In this document: positions 1-8,596 of the stretch, piece by piece | How positions within the stretch are numbered: position 1 is the stretch's first letter | How the letters are laid out: each line of letters begins with the position of its first letter | Assembly (NCBI GenBank): GCA_029785615.1 | Contig: JAFLZH010000007.1 | Span: 263 to 55,657, forward strand | DNA: 55,395 nucleotides | Reading direction: 5' to 3' | Source of the DNA: Nitrososphaerota archaeon | Lineage (GTDB): Archaea > Thermoproteota > Nitrososphaeria > Nitrososphaerales > Gagatemarchaeaceae | The notes under the pieces: model-generated | Told to the model about the DNA's origin: nothing | Seen by the model: only the letters and a program-made list of their open reading frames with translations | Databases searched by the model: none | Made by a program: the position numbers and the translations under genes

Positions 1-55
1 GAGTATGCGAGAAAGACCAAGAGGAAGATCCCAGTCGTAGAGTTCAAGCCGAAGT
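1..55. repeat. 55-bp perfect inverted repeat, left arm (right arm at 700-754)
   Basis: Base n of the left arm is the complement of base 755-n for n = 1 to 55, with no mismatch; identity stops at base 56. The right arm is the 3' end of the nitroreductase-family gene, where it belongs. The left arm replaces what should be the middle of the amidohydrolase gene. A foldback or chimeric join at a contig end explains it most simply. Confidence 0.9.
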
Positions 56-575
56 GGCAGATGACTATGGTCAGGCCCTCTCTCTTGTTTGCCAAGGCGT
101 CGAGGACGAGCGGGTGGGACCGGACCAGGCTGCCGTCGCTGGTCGCCGTGTCTCCCGTATGGAAGAGCACGGGCAGGCCCTCTGCCTCCGCGTAGTCGTA
201 GAGTTCCCCGAAGACCGGGCTGTCCACGGCCGCGTCGACGTACCCGAGCCTCACCTTGAACCCCTTCACTGCCTTCCTGTGTTCCTCGGCGAGCTCTAGG
301 GCCGCCTTCACCTCCTCTTTCGTGGGCTCGACGGTGACGACGGGGGAGAGGACCCCGCCGCTCTTCCGGCATAGGTCCAGAGTCTCCTCGTTGGGAAGTA
401 TGCCTCCGGACTCCATCGGGGGGCTCAGCAGCAGGCCATGCTCGACTCCGTGCGCTCTCATCTCCGCAAGGACCTCGTCCAAGGCGTATCTCAGACCGTT
501 GGACTCGGCATATCGCCGTAGCATGTCGTCAGGCCGCTGCGAAAGATGGATGTGGCAGTCGATGGACCTGTTCAT
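1..575 (-). CDS. Amidohydrolase / TatD-like metal-dependent hydrolase, truncated at the window edge
   Basis: Reading leftward from ATG 575-573 there is an open frame with an early H-x-H motif (CHIH, residues 7-10), which is the N-terminal metal site of TIM-barrel amidohydrolases. About 165 residues further it reaches an ICHFG motif that normally lies in the middle of such enzymes. The true sequence stops at base 56, because bases 1-55 are an exact inverted copy of 700-754 and the frame then reads nonsense. A TATA-like element at about 599-605 fits a leaderless start at 575. The substrate cannot be told. The 3' half of the gene is missing, either because the contig ends here or because of a rearrangement. 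Confidence 0.6.
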   Translation of the reverse strand, partial: MNRSIDCHIHLSQRPDDMLRRYAESNGLRYALDEVLAEMRAHGVEHGLLLSPPMESGGILPNEETLDLCRKSGGVLSPVVTVEPTKEEVKAALELAEEHRKAVKGFKVRLGYVDAAVDSPVFGELYDYAEAEGLPVLFHTGDTATSDGSLVRSHPLVLDALANKREGLTIVICHFGLNSTTGIFLLVFLAY

Positions 576-697
576 GCCTCTAACCTCAGACGAATCTGAA
601 TAAGGTTAGTGGTAGTCCTCATGGGTGGAGAGCTGAAAATGGCCCGTCCAGGTGGATGGGTTGCAGCCGCCGTCACCTGTGTACGGCTCGGTCGAGG

Positions 698-1111
698 CTA
701 CTTCGGCTTGAACTCTACGACTGGGATCTTCCTCTTGGTCTTTCTCGCATACTCGGCGAACTGCGGGAACAGGGAGGCCTGCTTCGCGTAGAGCCTGTCC
801 CTCTCCTTCCCCGTGACCTCGCTCGCGGAGACGCTGATGGTCTCGTCCCCGACTTCTATCTCGGTGTCCGGGTTCGCTATCAGGTTGTGGTACCAGTCAG
901 GGTTGGTGTCAGCCCCGCCCTTCGATGCGAAGACCAGGTAGCGGCTGCCGTCCTTGAGGTACATCACAGGGCTGACCCGTTGTTTTCCGCTTTTCGCCCC
1001 AGTGTGGTGGATGAGCAGTATGGGTGCCCCTTCGAAGTTGCCGCCCACCTTCCCGTGGTTCTTACGGAACTCAGCTATGACACCCGCGTTCCAGTCGTTG
1101 GGACCAGTCAT
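698..1111 (-). CDS. Deazaflavin (F420)-dependent nitroreductase family protein
   Basis: A 137-aa protein of the split beta-barrel Ddn/nitroreductase family. It has the family hallmarks LLIHHTGAKSG, the RVSPVMYLKDG strand, SKGGADTNPDWYHNL and a final PVVEFKPK. Relatives bind coenzyme F420 and reduce quinones, enones or nitro compounds; the substrate here is unknown. The start at ATG 1111 was chosen over an upstream ATG at 1213 because the family begins near the NDWN-x-x-VI-x-EFR helix, and because a TATA-like GGTTAAAC on this strand (about 1137-1145) would start transcription almost at this ATG. The 3' end lies within the inverted repeat. Confidence 0.85.
   Translation of the reverse strand: MTGPNDWNAGVIAEFRKNHGKVGGNFEGAPILLIHHTGAKSGKQRVSPVMYLKDGSRYLVFASKGGADTNPDWYHNLIANPDTEIEVGDETISVSASEVTGKERDRLYAKQASLFPQFAEYARKTKRKIPVVEFKPK
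700..754. repeat. 55-bp perfect inverted repeat, right arm (left arm at 1-55)
   Basis: This native copy encodes the last 17-18 residues and part of the stop codon of the nitroreductase-family gene. Its exact reverse complement opens the window. Confidence 0.9.
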
Positions 1112-1356
1112 TGGACTGTCAAGCGTAGCGCCACTGTTTAACCTCTGCGGCTTGATTGCCACCTCCCGGCAGCTGGATGCAGATGGACGGTGGACGTGGG
1201 ATACGGAAGTCAATGCGGGGGATCAGGGAGGGGTGGCATACGTCATGGCTCGAAGCAAGGCTTTGAGCAGCGCCAACCATGCCGCCGTGGCCTGTCTTGA
1301 GAAGCGCCCGAAAACTCCTCCCAACCGACAACTGGACAGTTCCACTCTACGCTACG

Positions 1357-1365
1357 CTTATATAC
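1357..1365 (+). promoter_or_regulatory. TATA box of the aEF1A gene
   Basis: CTTATATAC lies about 44 nt before ATG 1405. Transcription would start near 1385-1390 and leave a short leader, which suits a highly expressed elongation-factor gene. Confidence 0.7.
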
Positions 1366-1404
1366 GCTGGAGCGTGGTCGCTTCATTGTAAGGACTGATT
1401 TAGC

Positions 1405-2730
1405 ATGGCGGGTAAGCCACACCTCAACCTGATAGTGACCGGTCACGTGGACAACGGCAAGTCCACGACCATGGGGCACTTCCTGTTCGACCTCGGTGCC
1501 GTCGACCAGAGGATGATTGACGAATACGCGAAGGAATCCGAGAAGACGGGGGCCGGCGACTCTTTCAAGTACGCATGGGTGCTGGACGAACTGAAGGACG
1601 AGAGGGAGCGCGGTGTCACCATCGACCTCGCCTTCCAGCGCTTCGAGACTCCGAAGTACTTCTACACGCTCATCGACGCGCCCGGCCACAAGGACTTCAT
1701 CAAGAACATGATCACCGGCGCTTCTGAGGCGGACGCCGCTGTCCTCGTCGTCTCCGCGAAGAAGGGAGAGGCGGACGCCGCGCTCGCATCTGGGGGCCAG
1801 GCCAGGGAACACGCATTCCTTCTCAGGACTCTCGGTGTCTCGCAGCTCGTGGTCTGCGTCAACAAGATGGACGACCAGACTGTGAAGTACTCCGAGCAGC
1901 GCTACAACGAGGCGAAGCAGGACATCGAGAACCTGCTGAAGACGGTAGGCTACAATGTCTCCAAGATACGCTTCATACCGGTGTCCGGCTGGACCGGCGA
2001 GAACCTAGTGAAGGCGTCTGACAACATGCCATGGTACAAGGGGCCGATTCTCCTCCAGGCGCTTGACGAATTCGTAGAGCCGCCAAAGCCTGTGGACAAG
2101 CCGCTCCGCCTTCCGGTACAGGACGTATACACGATTACCGGTGTAGGAACCGTTCCTGTGGGCAGGGTCGAGACAGGGAAGATGAGGGTCGGCGACTCGG
2201 TATCCATCATGCCAGAGGGCCTCACAGCCGAAGTGAAGTCCATCGAGACCCACCACACCGAGATGCAGGAGGCTGCCGCAGGGGACAACATCGGCTTCAA
2301 CCTGAGGGGCGTCGCCAAGGGAGACTTCAAGCGTGGATCAGTCCTGGGGCCGGCGAACGCGCCGCCTACCATCGCCAAGGAGTTCCAGGCCCAGATCATC
2401 GTGGTCTTCCATCCGACCGCCATCGCCGCAGGGTACACCCCCGTGATGCACCTCGCGACGAGCCAGACGGCCGCTACCATCAGCGAGCTGGTGGCCAAGA
2501 TCGACCCGAGGACGGGCCAGCCCACCGAGGAGAGGCCCAAGACGCTCAAGACAGGAGACTCGGCGATCGTCAAGATCACGCCTCTGAGGCCCATCGTCGC
2601 AGAGACCTTCAAGGAATATCCGGAACTTGGAAGGTTCGCGCTCCGCGACTCTGGTTCGACGGTGGCCGCCGGGATCATCCAGCAAGTGACACAGAAGGGC
2701 TCCGCCGAGAAGACAGCGGCGAAGGCCTAG
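1405..2730 (+). CDS. tuf: Translation elongation factor 1-alpha (aEF1A)
   Basis: The 441-aa GTPase delivers aminoacyl-tRNA to the ribosome. G1 is GHVDNGKST (13-21), G3 is DAPGH (91-95) and G4 is NKMD (153-156), with SGW as G5 near 195. Two beta-barrel domains follow and end in the usual HPTAIAAGYTPV and GRFALRDSGSTVAAG segments. Length and motifs are normal for the archaeal/eukaryotic type. It is transcribed alone from its own TATA box. The rpsJ gene often found next to aEF1A in archaea is absent. Confidence 0.98.
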   Translation: MAGKPHLNLIVTGHVDNGKSTTMGHFLFDLGAVDQRMIDEYAKESEKTGAGDSFKYAWVLDELKDERERGVTIDLAFQRFETPKYFYTLIDAPGHKDFIKNMITGASEADAAVLVVSAKKGEADAALASGGQAREHAFLLRTLGVSQLVVCVNKMDDQTVKYSEQRYNEAKQDIENLLKTVGYNVSKIRFIPVSGWTGENLVKASDNMPWYKGPILLQALDEFVEPPKPVDKPLRLPVQDVYTITGVGTVPVGRVETGKMRVGDSVSIMPEGLTAEVKSIETHHTEMQEAAAGDNIGFNLRGVAKGDFKRGSVLGPANAPPTIAKEFQAQIIVVFHPTAIAAGYTPVMHLATSQTAATISELVAKIDPRTGQPTEERPKTLKTGDSAIVKITPLRPIVAETFKEYPELGRFALRDSGSTVAAGIIQQVTQKGSAEKTAAKA

Positions 2731-2773
2731 GCTAAGTCTCTCCGTTTCATTGCACTGCCCAGCGAAAGCTAGG

Positions 2774-3180
2774 CGGTGTAGACCACTTCCAGGGGGGTCC
2801 TCTACCTGTCGCGTTATCTTGACGGCCCGGGGGCCGAACCTCCAGACGGTTATGGCTGCGGCGGCGGAGTCAGGGTCGCCAGTGTCCATCCTGTCGGTCG
2901 TGCCGTCCTTGGAGTGCACGACGATCGTTGCCGGGGGAGGGACGAACGCCGCGATCCCTTTGCCGAGGAGGATCTCCCCGTCAGTGGTCGGGGTCGCGAG
3001 GAGCCGCTCGAGGCTGTCCTCCGCCTTCTCCCCCACTATCGAATAGGACGAGATGGTGGACGTTATTACTCCGGCCAGGATCGCGAAGAAGAAGGTGAAC
3101 GCAGGGAGGAACACCAGCATCTCCGCGGGAGCGACGGCGGCCGCCTTCACGAGCCTTGACCGCTGCCGAGTCCGATGCCG
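2774..3180 (-). pseudogene. Remnant of an ABC-2 type transporter permease
   Basis: The minus strand encodes a stretch with FLPAFTFFFAILAG, SYSIVGEKAEDSLERLLATP and DGEILLGKG, which matches the conserved N-terminal half of archaeal ABC-2 permeases. After GKGIAAFVPP the similarity stops and an unrelated soluble-looking segment follows in frame. No ATG heads the frame; the first possible start is GTG 3150. A run of six G at about 2792-2797 changes the ending: with five, the frame would stop cleanly after about 60 residues of this second segment. I read it as a decayed permease joined to another small ORF. The end points are approximate. Confidence 0.5.
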
Positions 3181-3220
3181 TCCTCCGCGCCTGCAAGGTT
3201 AAACGGGGACGCACGATCAG

Positions 3221-3721
3221 GTGCTGTCCTTGAGCTTCGACGAGATCCTCGAGCGGGCAGGCAGCTTCAAGAACCTCTTTGCAGCCTCGAAGAGAGCAGG
3301 GCTCGGGGTGGAGGCGGCCGTGCAGAAGGCCATGGCCATGGACAGCGAGCTCTTCCGGACCATAGGCTATGAAGTGGTCAAAGTGGGGGGCGGCAGGGCC
3401 GAGCTCAGGTTTCCCTTCAGCAAGGAGGTCGCCAGGAGGGGAGGGATGGTCCATGGCGGCATATCCATGTACTCCCTGGACAACGCTTGCGGCATCGCCG
3501 TGATGACGATCAACCCGGGGGTGGACCAGGTGACCATCGAGCTGAAGGTGAACTTCCTGGAGCCCCTGTCCAAAGGGCCGTTCACCGTCCGGGGGAAGGT
3601 CATAAGGGCAGGCGGAAAGGTAGCCACGGCCGAAGGGGAGGTCAAGGACGCGGACGGGACCCTGTGCGCGAAGTCCTTGGGGACCTGGTACATGATCAAG
3701 AAGGACGCGAGTCGAGCCTAG
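3221..3721 (+). CDS. Hotdog-fold thioesterase (PaaI family)
   Basis: A 166-aa protein with an N-terminal helical stretch and a C-terminal 4HBT/PaaI domain. The diagnostic segment is GGMVHGGISMYSLDNACG, containing the HGG active-site loop, followed by the long strand TIELKVNFLEPL. Such enzymes hydrolyse acyl-CoA, often aromatic or branched acyl-CoAs; specificity cannot be read here. The start is GTG 3221. A GGTTAAAC element at about 3197-3204 would place the transcript start at or just before it. Confidence 0.88.
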   Translation: MLSLSFDEILERAGSFKNLFAASKRAGLGVEAAVQKAMAMDSELFRTIGYEVVKVGGGRAELRFPFSKEVARRGGMVHGGISMYSLDNACGIAVMTINPGVDQVTIELKVNFLEPLSKGPFTVRGKVIRAGGKVATAEGEVKDADGTLCAKSLGTWYMIKKDASRA

Positions 3722-3891
3722 GCGCGTCCGAGCTAGGGGAGGAGGCTGGAGGGCACGGTTGTGCAGGGGCGGCGAAGCGCCGAGGTGGCGGAGAGCGGCT
3801 CCGGCGTCAGTTTTTGTCAAAACGCGTTGGCAGAATGGTTGAATTCATGCGGCCTACGCCATGATATCATGCTCAGGACGATTTCCGGGCC

Positions 3892-4032
3892 ATGAATGCA
3901 TACTGCGTGAAGGAGAAGAAGAGCAGGGAAATCGCCTCGCCGAAGGAAGTCACCTTCAGGAACGGGCGCCATGCCGTCAGAGGCAAGTGCTCGTCCTGCG
4001 GGACCACCCTGTTCCGAATCACAGGGAAGTAG
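3892..4032 (+). CDS. DUF5679-like small zinc-ribbon protein with an altered first knuckle
   Basis: A 46-aa ORF beginning MNAYCVKEKKSREI and ending with a CSSCGTTLFRI knuckle. The pattern (YCVKCK-x-K-x-EI, PKEV-T, NGR-A-x-G-x-C-x-x-CG) matches the tiny DUF5679 zinc ribbons common in archaea. Here the expected second cysteine of the first pair is Glu (CVKEK), so only three cysteines remain. It may bind zinc with a different ligand or may be inactive. The ORF is far shorter than most gene finders accept but is convincing by its motif pattern. Confidence 0.7.
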   Translation: MNAYCVKEKKSREIASPKEVTFRNGRHAVRGKCSSCGTTLFRITGK

Positions 4033-4183
4033 AGCCATCCCTACGTAAGGCAGGCTCCGCACCGGGGGCCTTGGCCATCGGCGCGAGCGGGATTGGGAGG
4101 GCGCCATTGCCCACCCGAGCCTGAACGCCGGCACCAGTGCGCCCCGGGAACTGTTTTCTAGCACCCGCCGAAAGTCTCCTCTC

Positions 4184-4420
4184 TTGACGTCTCTGAAGGT
4201 CGTCGAGGTCATTCCGCCGCTGTTCGCCGCCGGGCGGGAGAGGATCGCCCCGGATGCGGCCTTCGACGCCTTCGTAGAAGGGGTGAGAAGGACCGCGCGT
4301 CACTCCGACCTGACCCCCTTGGCCAGCGCAAAGGGCCCCGGGCTCATCAGGTTCGACCCGTGCACGCGGCGGTCATGCTGCGTGGCCGGCTCCATATCGA
4401 CGGCGCGCCGGGGTCTGAAC
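4184..4420 (+). pseudogene. Fragment resembling the N-terminus of a methylenetetrahydrofolate-reductase-like TIM-barrel protein
   Basis: From TTG 4184 the frame reads a first strand VVEVIPPLF, a helix VEGVRR, and then SDLTPLASAKGPGLIRFDP. Shifting frame by one base near 4358 continues naturally as VHAAVMLRGRLHIDGAPG. The combined pattern resembles the start of MTHFR-type barrels, in which strands and helices alternate in this way. Nothing recognisable follows, because the minus-strand cyclase gene ends at 4437. It is best read as a truncated and frameshifted gene. The family assignment is tentative and comes only from reading the sequence. Confidence 0.35.
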
Positions 4421-4436
4421 TGTCTCTCGCCTTTAG

Positions 4437-6539
4437 TCAGGGTCGGGCCCCTTTGCCGATGTCCTCCAGCCCTACACTATTGAGAAGGTCGGCCCATCTA
4501 TGGTCCTTGTATATGAGGTCAGCCTGCGGTATGATGAGTGGCATTAGCCGGAGGTCCCTGACATCGGCCATATTCGCCTTAATCATCCGTTCGTACATCC
4601 GGAAGAATCGTTCGGCGTCGCCAACAGCCGCATATGCAACTGCCAACAGCCTTCCTTTGTAGGCCAGCTCGTATTTCATTTCTTCTGGCATAGCTTCCAA
4701 CTTCGCGATACCCTCCAAAGCCTTTTCTCTTTCTCCTGTCTTCGAATAAAGAATTACGAGATCCATGACGAATTTTTGAGCGTATGCAGACCATTTGGCT
4801 CCCTCTTCCATCCCACGCTCCAAGACCGCCTTCGCGCGCGAGTGGTTCCCCCCGAGATATTCGAGGAATCCCTCCATTTCAAGTACGTTGAGGTCGCCTG
4901 GCTCAACCTTCGACGCCCTTTCTAGGCAGGCTGCTGCGTCGGCCTGTCTTCCGAGGTACAAGTGGAGCATCGCAAGGCCCGCGAGGGTGGAAGCCGTCAG
5001 AACTCCCAGCTTGTCAGCAGACTCCAGCTGGCGGACGGCTTCTTGGGTCCTGCCCAAGTCGAAGAGGCAACCTGCGTAGTTCCCGATAATCACGGGTGAC
5101 AGGGGATCTAGCTCAACTGCCCTCTCGATTTCCGACAGTGCTTCCTTCCACCTGTACTGGCTCCGGAGTGCGAAGAAATACCAATGATGAGCCGTGGCGT
5201 AGCTTGGTTTTAGCTCGATGGCCTTCCTGAATTCTTGTTCCGCTTCCTGAGGCTCAAATTCGGTTTGAAGGATTAAACCCCTCGTCGCATGAGCTTCGGC
5301 CAGCTCCGGGTCAAGTCCGAGAGCCCTTGCCACCATCCTTTTCGCAGATTCTAGGTTCATTTTCGGTTCGATTCCGAAATTGTTACGAAGCAAAAGTTGA
5401 CAGTCCGCCTTCCCCACATAGCCAAGAGCGAAGTCAGGGTCTTCGGCGACCGCGCGGTCAAAATACTCGAGCGCGCCCTTCAGGTCTTCCAACCGTCTCT
5501 TGTTCCAGAGATATCTGCCCTTCAGATACAGTGAATACGCTTCCGCACTCCTGGTTGGCCTTCTGTCGATCTGCTCGACCTCTGGCGCAAGAATCCTGAT
5601 ACTCAACGCATCTGAAATTCTCTTGGCGATATCGCTCTGGACCTCGAATACGTCATCCAGATCTTTGTCATAATTTTGCGCCCAGAGATGTCTGTCGGTG
5701 GCTGCGTCTATCAGCTGCGCGGTGACTCTTATCCTGTTTCCGGCCTTCTTGAGGCTCCCTTCGAGGATGGTCCCAACACCCAGCTCCTTCCCGATTTCCC
5801 AAACCTTCTTGGTCGTGCCCTTGTAACCCATAACTGAGGTTCTCGAGATGACGCTTAGACCACTTATTCCTGCGACCGTGGAGATGATCTCGTCTGTAAT
5901 ACCGTCTGCGAAGTAGACGTCATTGGGGTCGGGGCTGAAACTGACGAACGGAAGAATCGCAATCCTACCTCGAGGAAGAACGGAATCATCCTTCGAGGAT
6001 GCTGACTCCTCCCAAGGCATAATAATCTTGTAGACTTCTAAAGATACGCGGACATTCTTCAAGGTTCTTGTTCCCAAACTTGCTAGCGGTAATTCAAATT
6101 TGTTTTGCACTTGGTCATACACTTGACGAGTGAGGCAAACACCCCCAGGGTCGGCGAGAGGCTCAATCCTCGAGGCAACGTTGACTGCATCCCCGTAGAT
6201 GTCGTGCCCTTCCTCTATTACGTCACCCATGTGAAGCCCTATCCTGACCACGACCCTCCTCTCCTCATCCCTGCCAGCGTTGAACTCGCGGAGGGATCGT
6301 TGGATCTCGTAGGCGCACCTGACAGCCGCCAGAGCGCTCTGGAACTTCACAAGGAACGCGTCGCCCATCGTCTTGACTTCCATCCCCACATGCTTCCCAA
6401 ACGCCTCCCTGAGCACCTTCCTGTGTTCTTCGAGCAGGGACATCGCGAGCGATTCGTTTCTCTGCGTCTTCTCCGTATAGCCTACTATGTCTGTTATCAT
6501 TACAGCCGCAAGACTCCTCTTCGCCTCGTCGGCGCTCAC
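4437..6539 (-). CDS. Class III adenylate cyclase with TolB/FlgO-like domain and TPR repeats (second of a pair)
   Basis: A 700-aa soluble protein. Residues 1-180 form a class III cyclase domain: MITDIVGYT with the first metal Asp, VKTMGDAFL with the substrate-binding Lys and second metal Asp, and YGDAVNVASR with the ribose Asn and phosphate Arg. Next comes a TolB/FlgO-like domain (RIAILPFVSFSPDPNDVYFA to AQNYDKDLDDVF). The C-terminal 350 residues are TPR helices. It should make cAMP in response to a signal read by the C-terminal part. GTG 6539 overlaps the TGA of the upstream paralogue (GTGA), so the two are co-translated; this start was preferred to ATG 6662 inside the neighbour. Overall GC is lower than in its paralogue. 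Confidence 0.88.
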   Translation of the reverse strand: MSADEAKRSLAAVMITDIVGYTEKTQRNESLAMSLLEEHRKVLREAFGKHVGMEVKTMGDAFLVKFQSALAAVRCAYEIQRSLREFNAGRDEERRVVVRIGLHMGDVIEEGHDIYGDAVNVASRIEPLADPGGVCLTRQVYDQVQNKFELPLASLGTRTLKNVRVSLEVYKIIMPWEESASSKDDSVLPRGRIAILPFVSFSPDPNDVYFADGITDEIISTVAGISGLSVISRTSVMGYKGTTKKVWEIGKELGVGTILEGSLKKAGNRIRVTAQLIDAATDRHLWAQNYDKDLDDVFEVQSDIAKRISDALSIRILAPEVEQIDRRPTRSAEAYSLYLKGRYLWNKRRLEDLKGALEYFDRAVAEDPDFALGYVGKADCQLLLRNNFGIEPKMNLESAKRMVARALGLDPELAEAHATRGLILQTEFEPQEAEQEFRKAIELKPSYATAHHWYFFALRSQYRWKEALSEIERAVELDPLSPVIIGNYAGCLFDLGRTQEAVRQLESADKLGVLTASTLAGLAMLHLYLGRQADAAACLERASKVEPGDLNVLEMEGFLEYLGGNHSRAKAVLERGMEEGAKWSAYAQKFVMDLVILYSKTGEREKALEGIAKLEAMPEEMKYELAYKGRLLAVAYAAVGDAERFFRMYERMIKANMADVRDLRLMPLIIPQADLIYKDHRWADLLNSVGLEDIGKGARP

Positions 6540-8503
6540 GCCTGCTGCGCGTCTCCCTTGAGCGGCGAGGCCTCGAGCCCTATCCTCCGCATGAATGAAG
6601 CGAACCTTGGCAGTCTTCTCATCGGGTCGAAGACCGCCCCCTGCGCCATTATCACGAGCCAAGAGTGCCTGCCCTCGAGCGCCTCTTCCATAAGGTCCAG
6701 GGCGCGGTCATACTCCCCGAGACCGATGAGGACGAGCACCCTCTCCTCGATTCCAGTCGTGCTTGGCCCTAGCTGCTCCAGCGCCCTCAGCACTCCTAGC
6801 GCTTCCTCCTTCCTGCCAGCGAGCGCGTAGATGTACCCGAGGCTCCCTTTCGGGGGCCTACCTTTCACGTCCGGGCTTCTCTGTTCCGCACGTATCGCCT
6901 CCTCGTACATCCCCTTGGCTGCGTATGACAGGGCCATTACGAGGTATCCTTCAGCCAAGTCTCTGGAGAGTGCCACAGTCTCCTCGCACTTTGTGATAGA
7001 TTCGTCGTATCTCCTGGCTAAGTAGAGCGCGTAAGCGATGTTCAGCTTCACGAGAGGCGACAATGGGTCGAGGTCCTCTGCCCTCATGAGCTCCTTCATC
7101 GCCTCGTCAGTCCGCAACAGGATGGCCAGGTACCCTCCCATCCACATATGCGCCTCAGCAGAGCCTGGGTTGAGCCTTGCAGCTTCGGACAGCTCACTGC
7201 CCGCCTTCTCCCAGTCCCACTCATGCTGAAACGCTATCGTCCCTAGGGAAAGGTGGGCCTCACCTGACGAGCTGTCTATCTTGACAGCCATACTCGCATA
7301 GCGTGACGCCATCTCGAATGCTTCTTTGTCGGGAAGGTAAATGCCAGCCATGTACGTGTAGCAGTTCGCGAGGGCTGCGTAAGCAAGAGCGAACCCTGGG
7401 TCTAACGCTACAGCTGATTCGAGGTTTGCGATTGCCTTGACTAGACCCTCCCTCGTGCCCATGTTCATGCTGTACTTTGCGAGCATATATGCGGCGTGCG
7501 CTTCGCTGCTGTTTGTGGGGCCGCGCCCTATCTCCTCCGCCCTGCTCCCAATGAGCTTCGACATCGTCTCCCTGGCCACGTTCACTGCTATGTCGCTCTG
7601 TATCGCGAAAACGTCGTCGACCTCCCTGTCGTAGCTCTCGGCCCAGAGATGCTCGTCCTCGTTCGCGTCTATGAGCTGGACTGCCACCCTCACACGCGAA
7701 CCCGACTTCCTGACGCTCCCTTCTAGGATCGTACCTGCCCTGAGCTCTGCCGCTATAGCGGGGGTCGACGCCTTCTTCTGCTTGTACTGAGACACAGATG
7801 TCCTAGATATTACGCTCAGCCCTTCTATCTTCGAGAGGGCGGATATGAGTTCCTCCGTCATCCCGTCAGCAAAGTACTCGTCGTTCGGGTCAGGGCTCAT
7901 GCTCACGAAAGGCAGGACAGCAACGCGCTTTCTGTTGAACTTGCCCCCCTCCGCCCCAGCCAAGCTAGCCCGCCAGGGGATGATGACGGAGTAGACTGGC
8001 GTGGGGAAGCTAACGTTCTTGAGGGATGCCCCCTCCAACCTCTCCATCGCGTACTCGACCTTGTTGTGTATCTGGTCATACACCTGCTGCGAAACGCAGA
8101 CCCCGCCAGGGGACGCGCACGATTCGACCCTCGACGCTATGTTGACGGCGTCTCCGAACAGGTCTCCACCCTCCTCGACCACATCGCCAAGATGGATGCC
8201 AATCCTGATTGTCATTTTCTGGCCGTCAACAGCCAGAGGCCAGTGGCTGCGCATCGACTGCTGAATGTCCACTGCGCACCTGAGCGCTTCCAGGGCGCTG
8301 TCGAACTCAGCAAGAAAAGAGTCGCCTATGGTCTTGACCTCTCTCCCTCCATGTTTCGCAATCGCGTCCCTCACAATCGTGTTATGCTCCCCGAGCGCCT
8401 CCAGAGTCCTCTGCTCACTCAACTGGGTCAGTTTCGTGTAACCGACGATGTCTGTGAACATAACAGCCGCCAGCCTCCTGCGTTGTTTCTCTTCGCCGGA
8501 CAA
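6536..8503 (-). CDS. Class III adenylate cyclase with TolB/FlgO-like domain and TPR repeats (first of a pair)
   Basis: A 655-aa paralogue of the next gene with the same order of domains: cyclase (MFTDIVGYTKL, VKTIGDSFLAEF, FGDAVNIASR), TolB/FlgO-like (RVAVLPFVSMSPDPNDEYFA, GTILEGSVRKSG, DVFAIQSDIA), then TPRs. All catalytic positions of an adenylate cyclase seem present. No signal peptide or membrane segment is visible, so it is cytosolic. The start is TTG 8503, just ahead of the conserved RRRLAAVMFTDIVGYT segment. This architecture is well known in bacteria and much less discussed in archaea. Confidence 0.88.
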   Translation of the reverse strand: MSGEEKQRRRLAAVMFTDIVGYTKLTQLSEQRTLEALGEHNTIVRDAIAKHGGREVKTIGDSFLAEFDSALEALRCAVDIQQSMRSHWPLAVDGQKMTIRIGIHLGDVVEEGGDLFGDAVNIASRVESCASPGGVCVSQQVYDQIHNKVEYAMERLEGASLKNVSFPTPVYSVIIPWRASLAGAEGGKFNRKRVAVLPFVSMSPDPNDEYFADGMTEELISALSKIEGLSVISRTSVSQYKQKKASTPAIAAELRAGTILEGSVRKSGSRVRVAVQLIDANEDEHLWAESYDREVDDVFAIQSDIAVNVARETMSKLIGSRAEEIGRGPTNSSEAHAAYMLAKYSMNMGTREGLVKAIANLESAVALDPGFALAYAALANCYTYMAGIYLPDKEAFEMASRYASMAVKIDSSSGEAHLSLGTIAFQHEWDWEKAGSELSEAARLNPGSAEAHMWMGGYLAILLRTDEAMKELMRAEDLDPLSPLVKLNIAYALYLARRYDESITKCEETVALSRDLAEGYLVMALSYAAKGMYEEAIRAEQRSPDVKGRPPKGSLGYIYALAGRKEEALGVLRALEQLGPSTTGIEERVLVLIGLGEYDRALDLMEEALEGRHSWLVIMAQGAVFDPMRRLPRFASFMRRIGLEASPLKGDAQQA

Positions 8504-8596
8504 TGCTCCTTGACAAACTCGAGAGGACGTCTCTAAAGCGTTTTGGCTCCTGGCGCGCCAAACGCTTGTCTCGATGCTTCGTGCATATTCAACGCA

